Shown piece by piece: positions 34,412 to 44,605 of a DNA stretch of 59,765 nt. Source of the DNA: an uncultured Pelagibacteraceae bacterium (GTDB lineage: Bacteria > Pseudomonadota > Alphaproteobacteria > Pelagibacterales > Pelagibacteraceae); contig CACEKW010000003.1 of NCBI GenBank assembly GCA_902560185.1, positions 1 to 59,765 on the forward strand. The letters run 5' to 3'. A program made the position numbers and the translations under genes. The notes below the pieces were generated by a model, which ran no database searches, was not told the DNA's origin, and was given only the letters and a program-made list of their open reading frames with translations. Each line of letters begins with the position of its first letter. Positions within the stretch are counted from its first letter, which is position 1.

Positions 34412-36633
34412 TATATTGTCCTCTCTTTAGATGTAACACTAAAAGCCTCTATTATGTCATTTTTTTTAAAATCCATGTAATCTTTGAGTGCAATTCCACA
34501 TTCTTGACCATTGTTCACCTGTTTTACTTGATTTTTTTCTCTGAACAAACTTCCAACTTTTCCTGTAAAAACAATTGAACCATCTCTGATCACTCTTACA
34601 TCTGAATTAGTATTAATTTCTCCATCAGTTACTTTGGAACCAGCAACTTTACCAGCTCCTGAAACTTTAAAAATTTCTAAAATTTGTGCAGTCCCAATCA
34701 CTTTTTCTTCCACATCAGGAGTTAATAATCCAGACATTCTTTTTTTTACAAAATCTAAAACCTCATAAATGATATTGTATGATGAAATATCTATTTTTTC
34801 ATTCTCAGCAAGTTTTTTAGCTTCCTTGCTTGGCTTTACGTTAAACGCTATCAAAACTGCATTTGACGCCTTTGCCAAAGTCACATCTGTCTCTGTTACC
34901 ATTCCAATATCTGCTAAAATTATCTTTGGTTTTACCTCTTCATGCTCAATTTGACTAATGGCATTTTTTATTGCTTCCGAGGATCCGTGGACATCAGACT
35001 TAATTATAAGATTTAATTCTTCAGTAGACTTATTAGAAAAAGCAGACTCTTGAGTGGCAAATGTTAAAGGATTTTTACCATCTTTACTCTCTTGTGCTCT
35101 ATTTTCACTTAAAGTTTTAGCTTCTTTCTCGTCTTCTAAAACTATAAAATCATCTCCTGCTCTTGCAGCACCATTTATTCCGAGTATTTCTACTGGAGAG
35201 GATGGTAGAGCTTCATCAATATTTTTTCCCTTATCGTTAATAATAGCTCTAATTTTCCCCCATTTTAGACCACTTACAAAAAAATCTCCTTTTTTTAAAG
35301 TTCCGGTAGTAATAATTATTGTTGCAACTGGGCCTCTTCCAATGTCGATTTTGGACTCTAAAACAACCCCTGTGGCTTTTGAATCAAAATCAGTTTTAAG
35401 ATCTAGAATTTCAGCTTGAAGAATAATTGCTTCAACAAGTTTATCTAAGTTTGATTTGGTTTTTGCTGATATTTCTACCATCAAAGTATCTCCTGATAAA
35501 TCTTCAGCTATTAACTGATGTTCAAGTAGTTGATTCTTAATTTTTTGTGAATCAGCCTCTGGTAAATCACATTTATTGATTGCTACCACTATTGGTACAT
35601 TAGCAGCCTTTGCATGTTTTATTGACTCTATTGTTTGTGGTTTAACACCGTCGTCTGCTGCAACAACTAGAACTACAATATCTGTTAATTTTGATCCTCT
35701 AGCTCTCATTTCAGTAAAAGCTGCATGGCCTGGTGTATCAATAAATGTTAATTTATTTGATTGATTTTCTATTTGATAAGCTCCAATGTGTTGAGTTATT
35801 CCACCAAACTCTCCCGATACAACATTTGCACTTCTTAAGACGTCTAAAACCGAAGTTTTGCCATGATCCACATGACCCATAACTGTTATAATTGGTGGTC
35901 TATTTTTTAAATTTTCAGTCCTTGAAGCTTTAATTTTTTGAATTATCTCCTCTGCTTTTTCCTCTCGAATTGGATTATGACCAAATTCTTTAACTAAATA
36001 CTCTGCAGTATCAGCTGCTAAACTTTGATTTATTGTTACAGTAACACCCATTCCAAACATGTGTTTAATGATATTACTAGATTGTTCTGCCATTCTATTC
36101 GCAAGTTCTCTGACAGTAATAACCTCTGGAATATTTACATCTCTTTTAACCGGTTTTAAATTTTCTTGAACTTCCTCTTTAGTTAAATTTCTATTTTCTT
36201 TTTGTCTTGCTCTTTTTACAGATGCTAAACTTCTTTCTCTTGCTTCAATTTGATCGCTTAGTGCTCGAGAAACAGTTAACTTTAATTCTCTTTTTTTTGT
36301 TCCAGATTTTGAGGATTTCTTATTTTTATTTTCATTTTCCTCTTTAAGTCTTTTAGTGGCTCTTTGCTCAGCTAGTTTACGTCTCTCAAAATCACTTGTT
36401 AAAGGTGGTGTTTTAGGAATGTGATTTGGTTTACCAAAAGTTCCCGCGTTGCTAGTAATATTATTTTTGAACTTTGATGTGTTTGATTTAAATGGACCCC
36501 CTCTGCTAGTAAATTTACTAGTTTGTTTTTCGATCACTACAGAATTCCTTCCAAGATTTTTTGCTTTATCTATATTTTTGATAGACTTTTTGGCTATGCC
36601 ACCTGATATTGTTAATTTCGTTTTTTTTTCCAT
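34411..36633 (-). CDS. infB: Translation initiation factor IF-2
   Basis: 740 residues. The charged N-terminus (1-~160) is low in complexity, a short IF2_N helix domain follows ([23 protein letters not shown]), then the G domain with [14 protein letters not shown] and NKCD, and the C-terminal domains that bind initiator tRNA. It starts 10 nt after nusA. The N-terminal extension is short compared with other alphaproteobacteria. Confidence 0.97.
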   Translation of the reverse strand: MEKKTKLTISGGIAKKSIKNIDKAKNLGRNSVVIEKQTSKFTSRGGPFKSNTSKFKNNITSNAGTFGKPNHIPKTPPLTSDFERRKLAEQRATKRLKEENENKNKKSSKSGTKKRELKLTVSRALSDQIEARERSLASVKRARQKENRNLTKEEVQENLKPVKRDVNIPEVITVRELANRMAEQSSNIIKHMFGMGVTVTINQSLAADTAEYLVKEFGHNPIREEKAEEIIQKIKASRTENLKNRPPIITVMGHVDHGKTSVLDVLRSANVVSGEFGGITQHIGAYQIENQSNKLTFIDTPGHAAFTEMRARGSKLTDIVVLVVAADDGVKPQTIESIKHAKAANVPIVVAINKCDLPEADSQKIKNQLLEHQLIAEDLSGDTLMVEISAKTKSNLDKLVEAIILQAEILDLKTDFDSKATGVVLESKIDIGRGPVATIIITTGTLKKGDFFVSGLKWGKIRAIINDKGKNIDEALPSSPVEILGINGAARAGDDFIVLEDEKEAKTLSENRAQESKDGKNPLTFATQESAFSNKSTEELNLIIKSDVHGSSEAIKNAISQIEHEEVKPKIILADIGMVTETDVTLAKASNAVLIAFNVKPSKEAKKLAENEKIDISSYNIIYEVLDFVKKRMSGLLTPDVEEKVIGTAQILEIFKVSGAGKVAGSKVTDGEINTNSDVRVIRDGSIVFTGKVGSLFREKNQVKQVNNGQECGIALKDYMDFKKNDIIEAFSVTSKERTI

Positions 36634-36643
36634 AGCTCATTTC

Positions 36644-38197
36644 TCAATTTTCATAAATAATTTTTCTTGCAGACATAATCAGTTCATCTGCTTCTTCTTT
36701 TGATAAAGCAAAATCTTCCAAGTAACCTTGAATTTTTACTCTTTCACCTTTCACAACATCATATCCACCGGTTAGCTCATCTGATGCTAGATCGGCAAAA
36801 TCTTGGAGTGTAAGTATTTTTTGATCACCTAGAGTGACTAACATTCCAGGAGTTAACCCTTTTAAATTAATTAGTCCATCATCCAAACCTAATTCTTTAA
36901 TCCTTTCAGAGATATCTTCTTGATCTTTTTGATGAAACTCTTTGGCTCTTTCTATCAGAGCTTTTGCAGTCTCTTCTTCTATACCTTCAATTTTCAATAA
37001 ATTTTCTGCTGAACTATCTTTTATATCGTCAATAGTAGAATAACCCTCCGCTACAAGGAGTTGTCCAAGTGTTTCATCTAGTTCTAAATTCTTAACAAAA
37101 TTTTCTGTTTTCTCCTTAAACTCTAATTGACGTCTTTCTGAATCTTCTGCGTCTGTCATGATATTTATCTCAAAATTCAAAAGTTTTGTGGCTAACCTAA
37201 CATTTTGACCTCTTCTTCCTATAGCTTTACTCAAATTTTCCTCTGTAAGAATCACATCTAATTTTTTTCTTTCCAAATCTACATTTACTCTTTGAACTTC
37301 AGCTGGTGATAAAGCATTAGAAACTAAAATTGCAGGGTCTTCAGACCAGTTTACTATATCAATTTTTTCACCTTGTAATTCGTTTACAACTGCTTGAACT
37401 CTTGAACCTCTCATTCCAACGCACGCACCGACTGGATCCAATGATGTATCAACTGCTTTAACACAAATTTTTGCTCTACTTCCTGGATCTCTAGAAGATG
37501 ATTTAATTTCAATCAGACCATCATAAATTTCAGGAACTTCTTGGACGAAAAGTTTTTCCATAAATTTTGGGTGAGCTCTTGATAAAAAAATTTGTTGGCC
37601 CCTAGGCTCTCGTCTTACATCAAAACAATAAGCTTTTACTCTATCTCCAGCTTTAATATTCTCTCTTGGTATAATTTCATTTTTTTGAATTATTGCTTCT
37701 GTCCTCCCAAGATCTACGATTACATTTCCAAACTCTAATCTTTTCACTATTCCACTCAATATCGAGTCTTTTTTATCAATAAAATCATTAAATTGTCTTT
37801 CTCGCTCTGCCTCTCTTACATTAAAATTTATTACTTGTTTAGCTGTTTGAGCAGCTATTCTTCCAAAATCAAATGAGGGCAATGGTTGTAAAACTTCATC
37901 TCCTATCACTTTATCTTTATTGGTCTCATTCAATATAATTGCATCCTCTAGTTTGATTTCAGTGTTAATATTTTCTGGATTTTCTGTAACTATCAATTTT
38001 CTAAAAATTTCAATATCACCATTATCTCTATTAATCATTACCTTAATCTCATTATCTTGGCCAAATTTAGATTTTGCTGCTTTAGCAATCCCAGTTTCCA
38101 TCGAACTAATTATAAGTTCTTTATCAATCGATTTTTCTAAAGCCACTGCCTCTGCAATTCTTAATAGTTCAAGTTTATCTGCTCTTTTATTTAACAT
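36644..38197 (-). CDS. nusA: Transcription termination/antitermination protein NusA
   Basis: I start at ATG 38197 (MLNKRADKLELLRIAEAVALEKSID), where homology begins and a GGAG lies 11 nt upstream; the longer frame would add 13 residues encoded by the terminator hairpin. The 517-residue protein has the NusA N-terminal domain, S1, two KH domains (GACVGMRGSRVQAV; KAIGRRGQNVRLA) and C-terminal helix-hairpin-helix repeats. It modulates pausing and termination. rimP, normally upstream, is missing here; an intrinsic terminator sits 15 nt before the start. Confidence 0.95.
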   Translation of the reverse strand: MLNKRADKLELLRIAEAVALEKSIDKELIISSMETGIAKAAKSKFGQDNEIKVMINRDNGDIEIFRKLIVTENPENINTEIKLEDAIILNETNKDKVIGDEVLQPLPSFDFGRIAAQTAKQVINFNVREAERERQFNDFIDKKDSILSGIVKRLEFGNVIVDLGRTEAIIQKNEIIPRENIKAGDRVKAYCFDVRREPRGQQIFLSRAHPKFMEKLFVQEVPEIYDGLIEIKSSSRDPGSRAKICVKAVDTSLDPVGACVGMRGSRVQAVVNELQGEKIDIVNWSEDPAILVSNALSPAEVQRVNVDLERKKLDVILTEENLSKAIGRRGQNVRLATKLLNFEINIMTDAEDSERRQLEFKEKTENFVKNLELDETLGQLLVAEGYSTIDDIKDSSAENLLKIEGIEEETAKALIERAKEFHQKDQEDISERIKELGLDDGLINLKGLTPGMLVTLGDQKILTLQDFADLASDELTGGYDVVKGERVKIQGYLEDFALSKEEADELIMSARKIIYEN

Positions 38198-38211
38198 AAT
38201 TTTGTTTACTC

Positions 38212-38239
38212 CAAAAAAAAATGGGCTAAAGCCCATTTT
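38212..38239 (-). terminator. Intrinsic terminator / attenuator directly before nusA
   Basis: On the minus strand a perfect 10-bp stem (AAAATGGGCT / AGCCCATTTT) with a 2-nt loop runs into five further T, giving nine in total. It lies downstream of metK and only 15 nt upstream of the nusA start codon, after a candidate promoter. It therefore acts as metK terminator, as nusA attenuator, or both. Confidence 0.88.
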
Positions 38240-38262
38240 GATAATTCAACAATGTAAATGCA

Positions 38263-38290
38263 TATATAAAAGTTTTTTTTTATTTTTCAA
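38263..38290 (-). promoter_or_regulatory. Candidate nusA operon promoter
   Basis: Minus-strand TTGAAA (38290-38285), 16-nt spacer, TATATA (38268-38263); predicted start near 38256. The transcript would carry the terminator hairpin in a ~59-nt leader. The region is A/T-rich, so chance matches are possible. Confidence 0.5.
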
Positions 38291-38296
38291 TAAAAA

Positions 38297-39466
38297 CTAT
38301 TTTAAGAAAATGTCAGATTTGTTGATATTTTCCCAAGAAAAAGCACCTTCTTCCTCTGGCTCTCTTCCAAAATGTCCATATGCAGATGTTTTTTCATATA
38401 TAGGTTTATTAAGCCTCAACATTTCTCTTATTCCTCTTGGGCTAAGATCAAAATTTTCTTTAATCTTATTTTCAACAAATTTATTTTTTTCCAAATCATT
38501 ATCAAAAAGATTTACATAAATAGATAATGGTTTTGAAACACCAATTGCATAAGCTAATTGTATCAAACATTTATCAGCAATTTTCGATGCAACAACATTT
38601 TTGGCGATATATCTGGCTGCATAAGCTGCAGACCTATCAACTTTGGTTGGATCTTTTCCAGAAAAAGCTCCTCCACCATGTGGAGCAGCACCACCATAAG
38701 TATCTACAATAATTTTTCTACCTGTTAACCCACAATCTCCATCAGGACCTCCTATTACAAAATTTCCAGTTGGATTTACATAAAATTCATCTTCATTAAA
38801 ACCCTCCAAGAAATTTTTGGGTATAGAATTTATCAAATATGGTCTTAATAATTCTCTAACCTGTTCTTGGTTAACATTTGCAGTATGCTGAGATGATATT
38901 ACAACTGATTTAACTTTTGACGGCTTACCATTTTCGTATTCAAAAGTTACTTGGCTTTTAGAGTCTGGTTCAATATTCTTTAATCTACCTGATTTTCTAT
39001 CTTCTGCCATTAACCTTAAAATTTTGTGAGAAAAATGAATTGGTGCTGGCATTAAAACATCAGTTTCATTACAAGCATAACCAAACATAATACCTTGATC
39101 TCCCGCACCCTCATCTTTATTTCCTGAAGAGTCAACACCCATAGCAATATCACTTGACTGAGAATGAAGATGACTTTCTATTTTAGTGGCTTCTTTCCAA
39201 GTAAAACCCTTTTGATCATATCCAATATCTTTAATGCACTCTCTTACCTTATTGATTAAATCATCTTTTTTAATTTCTGGTCCTCTGACCTCACCAGCTA
39301 ATACAACTTTATTGGTAGTTGTGAGAGTTTCGCATGCAACTCTCGAAAATGGATCTTTAGATAAATAAGTGTCTACCACCATGTCAGATATTCTATCCGA
39401 CACTTTATCTGGGTGTCCTTCTGAAACAGATTCACTCGTAAAAAGAAAATTTTTTAAATTACTCAT
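38297..39466 (-). CDS. metK: S-adenosylmethionine synthase
   Basis: 389 residues: [32 protein letters not shown] and [22 protein letters not shown] identify MetK, which makes SAM from methionine and ATP. It overlaps lnt by 8 nt, so it is expressed from the upstream operon; there is no leader in which a SAM riboswitch could sit. A strong terminator follows. Confidence 0.97.
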   Translation of the reverse strand: MSNLKNFLFTSESVSEGHPDKVSDRISDMVVDTYLSKDPFSRVACETLTTTNKVVLAGEVRGPEIKKDDLINKVRECIKDIGYDQKGFTWKEATKIESHLHSQSSDIAMGVDSSGNKDEGAGDQGIMFGYACNETDVLMPAPIHFSHKILRLMAEDRKSGRLKNIEPDSKSQVTFEYENGKPSKVKSVVISSQHTANVNQEQVRELLRPYLINSIPKNFLEGFNEDEFYVNPTGNFVIGGPDGDCGLTGRKIIVDTYGGAAPHGGGAFSGKDPTKVDRSAAYAARYIAKNVVASKIADKCLIQLAYAIGVSKPLSIYVNLFDNDLEKNKFVENKIKENFDLSPRGIREMLRLNKPIYEKTSAYGHFGREPEEEGAFSWENINKSDIFLK

Positions 39467-40997
39467 TTTTGATCCTATTAAATGAAAAAGTTAGTAAAAT
39501 ATACAACAAAATGAATATGAAAAATATTTTATTTCCATATTTAGAAAAAAATGTTTGTTTTAATTCTCTTATATTCTCTAAATCAATATTACCTGAAACT
39601 CCATAATCTAATTTATTCTCTATATAACCTAGTGGATTTATAATTGCTGCCATTCCATTGTTTGATGATCTAATGACATATTTTCCATTTTCAATTGCTC
39701 TAAATTTACTATGTGTAAAATGTTGCTTTGGTCCAATTGATTTCCCAAACCATCCATCCTCTGAAACATTTAATATAAAATCAAAATCAAAATTTTTAGT
39801 TATATTTCCACTATAAATAATTTCATAACAAATTAACGGTAAAAAATTAAGTTTTTTGTTACCATCTTTAAGTTGAATAATTTGTCTGTTATCACCTTTA
39901 TTAAATGACCCAATATTGTTGGTAATTGTTTTCAAACCAAATTTGTTAAGAATATTTTCTGCAGGAACAAATTCACCAAACGGTACAAGATTAATCTTAT
40001 TATAATTGCCAATTAAATTTAGTTTATTATCAAATATTGAGAATGAATTATAATAATTATAATTATTATCTAAATTTTTCCTACTTGTTATTCCTAAACC
40101 AATTAAATGATTTTCATTAAAATATTTTTCAAATACATCATTGTATAAATCTAATTGATCTTCGTAAGTGTTAGGTATTATTCCTTCTGGCCACACAAAA
40201 AATATCTTTTTTTCTTTATTAGGTGAACTAATTGAAATTAACTCACTAATCACACTCTCTGCATTTATATTTTTGTAGTACCTATCTAGACTTATATTTG
40301 CTCCAATTACTCTGACTGCAAAAGGAAGTTCTTTCTCTTTACTATTATAAAAATTTTTTTTTATAAATTCTCCGTATGAATAAAAAGTGATGGGTAATAA
40401 AAATAAAAAGATACATACAACCACTTCTTTTTTTGATTTTTTAATAATGAAAAGCGCGGGAGCTGTAAAAAGACTTACCACTATAAGATTTAATGAATAA
40501 GTTCCTATTATTGACAAAATACTCAAGAAACTATTAATTTCAGAAAAGCTATAAACTACCAAGTTCCAAGGGAAACCAGTTAAAATTGTTCCTCTAATAA
40601 ACTCTATTAAACCAAACAAAAGAGAGAATAGAAAAAAAGCACTTAATATATTTTTCGGTTTGTATAGATAAAAAATAGTAACAAATAGTGCATAAAATAA
40701 ACCTAAAAATGACGGGATGATAATTAAAGATATGGGAATTAAGAAATTAAAACTTTGATCAAAACTTAAGGATATAGTTAACCAATACAAACTTGACAAA
40801 AAATAACTAAAACCAAACAACCATCCATAATAAAAGAATTTTTTTATTCCTTGTTTAAAACTCTTAAATAAAAAAGTAAAAAAAATACTAAATGTAAAAA
40901 AATTAAAAAAAAAAAAATTATAAGGAGGTAGGCTTAAAGAAGTTAAGCTTCCTAGAAAAATTATCAATAAAGTCTCAAATATAAAATTTTTTTTCAA
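39459..40997 (-). CDS. lnt: Apolipoprotein N-acyltransferase
   Basis: 512 residues; about six to seven N-terminal transmembrane helices, then a nitrilase-like periplasmic domain with the Glu (WPEGIIPN), Lys ([13 protein letters not shown]) and Cys ([11 protein letters not shown]) triad, and one C-terminal helix. It adds the third acyl chain to lipoproteins such as LptM and the BON lipoprotein in this window. corC, frequently between ybeY and lnt, is absent. Confidence 0.95.
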   Translation of the reverse strand: MKKNFIFETLLIIFLGSLTSLSLPPYNFFFFNFFTFSIFFTFLFKSFKQGIKKFFYYGWLFGFSYFLSSLYWLTISLSFDQSFNFLIPISLIIIPSFLGLFYALFVTIFYLYKPKNILSAFFLFSLLFGLIEFIRGTILTGFPWNLVVYSFSEINSFLSILSIIGTYSLNLIVVSLFTAPALFIIKKSKKEVVVCIFLFLLPITFYSYGEFIKKNFYNSKEKELPFAVRVIGANISLDRYYKNINAESVISELISISSPNKEKKIFFVWPEGIIPNTYEDQLDLYNDVFEKYFNENHLIGLGITSRKNLDNNYNYYNSFSIFDNKLNLIGNYNKINLVPFGEFVPAENILNKFGLKTITNNIGSFNKGDNRQIIQLKDGNKKLNFLPLICYEIIYSGNITKNFDFDFILNVSEDGWFGKSIGPKQHFTHSKFRAIENGKYVIRSSNNGMAAIINPLGYIENKLDYGVSGNIDLENIRELKQTFFSKYGNKIFFIFILLYILLTFSFNRIKNE

Positions 40998-41461
40998 TTT
41001 AAAATGGAAGTTTTTTCTATAGATTTAAAAATTTTTTTTTCTTCATTTAACATCTGTTTATACTCTTTGTTTTTTTGATGATCATGTCCTAATAAATGTA
41101 AAAAACCATGTATAAAAATTTTAGTTGTTTTAATTTTAAATTCATAATTATCTAAATTTTTTGGCTTATTCATATAATTAAAACTTATAATCATGTCACC
41201 AAGATAATTTTCTTTTAATTTTTTTTGTTTTTTATTAAATGGAAAAGAAAGTACATCAGTATGTTTATTCTTATTTCTAAATTTTTTATTTAATATTTTA
41301 ATTTTTTTATTATTTGAGAGAAGCAACGTAAAATAGATTTTTTTATCTACAAATTTATATTTTTTTGGAAAATGTTTACAAATCTTGTTAAAAAATAATT
41401 CTTTATTTTTTATTTTTTTTGACCAAGAATTTTCCTCTGAAAGCACATTAACTTTGATCAT
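40994..41461 (-). CDS. ybeY: Endoribonuclease YbeY
   Basis: 155 residues with the zinc motif HGFLHLLGHDH near the C-terminus and the conserved LNKKFRNKNKHTDVLSFPF segment. YbeY takes part in 16S rRNA 3'-end maturation and ribosome quality control. It overlaps phoH by 14 nt and lnt by 4 nt. Confidence 0.95.
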   Translation of the reverse strand: MIKVNVLSEENSWSKKIKNKELFFNKICKHFPKKYKFVDKKIYFTLLLSNNKKIKILNKKFRNKNKHTDVLSFPFNKKQKKLKENYLGDMIISFNYMNKPKNLDNYEFKIKTTKIFIHGFLHLLGHDHQKNKEYKQMLNEEKKIFKSIEKTSILN

Positions 41462-42449
41462 TATTGTTGTACGCTTTCACAATTTTTGAAACTAGAGGAT
41501 GCCTCACAACATCTGAGTGATCAAAGTCTATAACTGCAATCTCATTCAAATGGGACAATATCTTTTTTGATCTTTCTAAACCTGACATTTTTTTATTAGG
41601 TAAGTCTATTTGAGTGGGGTCACCATTTACAACAATTTTTGAATTTTCTCCTATTCTAGTAAGAAACATTTTAATTTGTGTGTCAGTAGCATTTTGAGCC
41701 TCATCTAAAATTGCAAAAGAATTTTTTAATGTTCTTCCTCTCATAAAGGCAAGAGGTGCAATTTCAATATCACCAATTTCTATCATTCTCTGAATTTTTT
41801 CAAAATGAAATAGATCATACAACGAATCGTATAAAGGACGTAAATATGGATCAACTTTCTCTTTCATATCCCCAGGTAAAAAACCTAATCTTTCACCTGC
41901 CTCAACAGCAGGTCTAGAAAGTATAATTCTCTCTATTTTTTTTTCTAATAACATTGTTAAACCTACAGCGACAGCAAGAAAGGTTTTTCCTGTACCAGCA
42001 GGTCCAGCAGATATTATTATTTCATTTTGCCTTAATGCTCTAACATACTCCTTTTGTTTTTCTGACCTTGGTATTATAGATTTTTTGGGAGTTTTGATTA
42101 TATCAGTAACGTTGGTATTTTTTACTTTTTCGTTTATCATAAATTGATCAACTGAGGATAAAATATCTTTTTGTTCTATACTACCATTATTTTCAAATTG
42201 ATTTGCAAGAAATTGAATTGCATTTTTTAAAATTTCATTTTTTTCAGGAGTTGATTTGATCAAAATTGAGTTTCCTCTAGAATAGATACTTGATTCAGTT
42301 ATTCTTTCTAATTCTTTTAAATTTTGATTAAATTCACCAACTACTCCCATCAGAAGATCATTCTCATGAAAAATTACGCTAATTGAATTATTTTCTGAAT
42401 AAACAAATTTTAGTGATGAATTAATATCTTTTTTAATAGTGTTACTCAA
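41448..42449 (-). CDS. ybeZ: PhoH-like ATPase (YbeZ)
   Basis: 333 residues; PhoH domain with Walker A GPAGTGKTFLAVAVGL and Walker B SFAILDEAQN, preceded by a small N-terminal KH-like region. It is partnered with YbeY in many bacteria and may act on RNA. The gene lies 2 nt after miaB and overlaps ybeY. Confidence 0.94.
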   Translation of the reverse strand: MSNTIKKDINSSLKFVYSENNSISVIFHENDLLMGVVGEFNQNLKELERITESSIYSRGNSILIKSTPEKNEILKNAIQFLANQFENNGSIEQKDILSSVDQFMINEKVKNTNVTDIIKTPKKSIIPRSEKQKEYVRALRQNEIIISAGPAGTGKTFLAVAVGLTMLLEKKIERIILSRPAVEAGERLGFLPGDMKEKVDPYLRPLYDSLYDLFHFEKIQRMIEIGDIEIAPLAFMRGRTLKNSFAILDEAQNATDTQIKMFLTRIGENSKIVVNGDPTQIDLPNKKMSGLERSKKILSHLNEIAVIDFDHSDVVRHPLVSKIVKAYNNNDQS

Positions 42450-42451
42450 AC

Positions 42452-43780
42452 TTAAGCCACTCTTTGTTCTGAATTATCTAAACTTTTACCAAACAATGTA
42501 TTTTGATTACTACGATTTATTTTTACTTTTATAACATTTCCCATATCTAAATCATTACCATCAAAAATAACTGAAGTCATGTACTCAGATCGACCAAAAA
42601 ACTTTGTGCCACCATCTATTTTATTTTCAACTAAAACATCAATTTGTTTACCCTCAAGTGATTTATTCATGTTAATTTGATTGGTAAATAATTGTTTTTG
42701 AACTTTTTCTAATCTTGTAAGTGAAATTTTTTTATCAATTAACTCAAAATTTGCTGCAGTTGTTCCTGGTCTTGGACTAAATATAAAAGAAAAAGAATTT
42801 ATAAATTCAATTTTATTAATCAAATCACAAGTTTCATTAAAGTCCTTCTCATCCTCACCAGGATAGGCAATTATAAAATCACTTGAAAACTTTATTTTTG
42901 GGTTAATTTTTTGGAGTTTTTCGTAAGTATTGATATAATCGTTTATCTGATGTTTTCTATTCATTGACTTTAGGATCTTATTAGATCCACTCTGAACAGG
43001 AAGGTGAACTAAAGGCATTAATTTCTTTGAAACACCATATACATTGATTAGATCTTCTGTCATATCCCTTGGGTGAGAGGTTGTATATCTAATTCTTTTT
43101 ATTCCATCTAACTTTTCTATTTCTAAAATTAAATCTGATAATCTGTAATTTTCATAATTATAAGCATTAACATTTTGACCTAGTAGTGTTATTTCACGAA
43201 CTCCATTTTCTGATAAATTTTCTGCTTCTTCTAATATTTTTTTGAATGGTCTTGAATATTCTGGACCTCTTGTAAATGGTACTACACAGAAATGACAAAA
43301 TTTATCACAGCCCTCTTGAATAGTTAAAAATGATGAAATTTTTTTTGATGAGTTCTTAATATTATCTAAATAATCAAATTTTGTAATAGCATCAAATTCG
43401 GTTTCATCTATTTTTTTTTGTTTGGATAAAAATTCTTCAATTTTGTCATTTATTTTATGATAGGCTTGCGGTCCAATCACGATATCAATATATGGTTCTC
43501 TTTTGATCATTTCCTCATTTTCAGCCTGAGCAACACATCCAGCAACTATAACAATTGGTTTTTTTCGTGATCTAAAATTTTTTTTCACCCGTCCAATCTC
43601 ATGATAAACTTTCTCTTTAGCTTTATCTCGAATATGGCACGTGTTAAGTAAGTAACAATTAGACTCCTCTAGATTTTCAGTTTTTACAAAACCTATTTCT
43701 CTCACAGTATCAAATATTCTGTTAGTATCATATTCGTTCATTTGACAACCGAAAGTTTTGATAAATATTTTTTTATTCAT
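42452..43780 (-). CDS. miaB: tRNA-2-methylthio-N6-isopentenyladenosine synthase MiaB
   Basis: 442 residues: N-terminal UPF0004 domain with Cys ligands in FGCQMNEYD, NTCHIRDKA and VAGCVAQAE, radical-SAM motif CDKFCHFCVVPFTRGPE, and C-terminal TRAM domain. It adds the methylthio group at A37 of tRNAs that read UNN codons. It overlaps fur by 8 nt. Confidence 0.96.
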   Translation of the reverse strand: MNKKIFIKTFGCQMNEYDTNRIFDTVREIGFVKTENLEESNCYLLNTCHIRDKAKEKVYHEIGRVKKNFRSRKKPIVIVAGCVAQAENEEMIKREPYIDIVIGPQAYHKINDKIEEFLSKQKKIDETEFDAITKFDYLDNIKNSSKKISSFLTIQEGCDKFCHFCVVPFTRGPEYSRPFKKILEEAENLSENGVREITLLGQNVNAYNYENYRLSDLILEIEKLDGIKRIRYTTSHPRDMTEDLINVYGVSKKLMPLVHLPVQSGSNKILKSMNRKHQINDYINTYEKLQKINPKIKFSSDFIIAYPGEDEKDFNETCDLINKIEFINSFSFIFSPRPGTTAANFELIDKKISLTRLEKVQKQLFTNQINMNKSLEGKQIDVLVENKIDGGTKFFGRSEYMTSVIFDGNDLDMGNVIKVKINRSNQNTLFGKSLDNSEQRVA

Positions 43781-44210
43781 CTTTTGAATTCACTTTTACA
43801 CCATATAACTCAAGTTTATGGTCTACTAACTTATAACCATATTTTTTAGCTACTTTTTTTTGCAACTCTTCAATTTCTTCATCCACAAATTCAATTATTT
43901 CACCAGATTTTATATCAATCAGATGATCATGATGACTCTCTATCATTGCTTCATATCTAGCCTTACCACCTTTAAAATCATGTTTGGTTAAAATTCCTGC
44001 TTCTTCGAAAAGCTTCACTGTTCTATAAACTGTAGCTATACTTATTTTTGGATCAACTTTTGATACACGATTATATAACTCGTCAACATCTGGATGATCA
44101 GACTCGCCATAAGCAGCTTTTGACTCAGAAATTACTTTAGCAATAATTCGCCTCTGTTCAGTTAATTTTACCCCTTTAGATAAACATTGTTGTTCAATTG
44201 TATCTGACAT
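43773..44210 (-). CDS. fur: Fur-family metalloregulator
   Basis: 145 residues: winged helix with KLTEQRRIIAKVI and recognition helix SIATVYRTVKLFEEAGI, metal site ESHHDHLIDI (~91-100) and EEIEELQKK. It lacks the C-terminal CxxC pairs, as is usual in alphaproteobacterial Fur/Mur. Position between tsaB and miaB is typical. Iron versus manganese sensing cannot be decided. It is the second Fur-superfamily regulator here besides Irr. Confidence 0.92.
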   Translation of the reverse strand: MSDTIEQQCLSKGVKLTEQRRIIAKVISESKAAYGESDHPDVDELYNRVSKVDPKISIATVYRTVKLFEEAGILTKHDFKGGKARYEAMIESHHDHLIDIKSGEIIEFVDEEIEELQKKVAKKYGYKLVDHKLELYGVKVNSKDE

Positions 44211-44218
44211 AATTGATT

Positions 44219-44605
44219 TTAACTCAAATAAATAGGATTTATCAAATTTTTTTCAACTTTCAATTTATCGCAAAGTTTTGGGATATTTTCGTATTTAACT
44301 TCATTTTTTTCACTAAAATCCTCTAAACTATAACAATAATAGTCAATTTTATGGGTTAAATGAAAAGCTTTAACAACTGATAAAGAATTTCTTATCCCGG
44401 CAAAACTTCCTGGACCTCTATTTACATAAATTTGAGAAACTTTATCTAAATCTAAATTTTTTTTATTTAAAAAATCATTAATTAGAATTGATAATTTTTC
44501 ATAATTTATTTTGGAATTTTCATGTGTAATGCTGTAATTAATATCATTATTAATGATCATTAAAAAAATTTTATCTTTAGCGGCATCTATAATTAGCTTA
44601 TTCAT
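44219..44605 (-). CDS. tsaB: TsaB-like t6A synthesis scaffold, shortened
   Basis: The start MNKLIIDAAKDK at 44605 fits the TsaB N-terminus, and NRGPGSFAGIRNSLSVVKAF matches the universal GPGSFTGLR signature. At 128 residues it is little more than half the usual ~220; the C-terminal INPIYLS resembles the normal P-x-YL end, so most of the second subdomain has been deleted internally. TsaB dimerises with TsaD in t6A37 synthesis. rimI, which often follows, is missing. The first 53 nt overlap the divergent deacetylase gene. Confidence 0.8.
   Translation of the reverse strand: MNKLIIDAAKDKIFLMIINNDINYSITHENSKINYEKLSILINDFLNKKNLDLDKVSQIYVNRGPGSFAGIRNSLSVVKAFHLTHKIDYYCYSLEDFSEKNEVKYENIPKLCDKLKVEKNLINPIYLS

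Noticed and set aside
39467-39520. Possible SAM riboswitch before metK
   Set aside because: metK overlaps lnt by 8 nt, so there is no untranslated leader.
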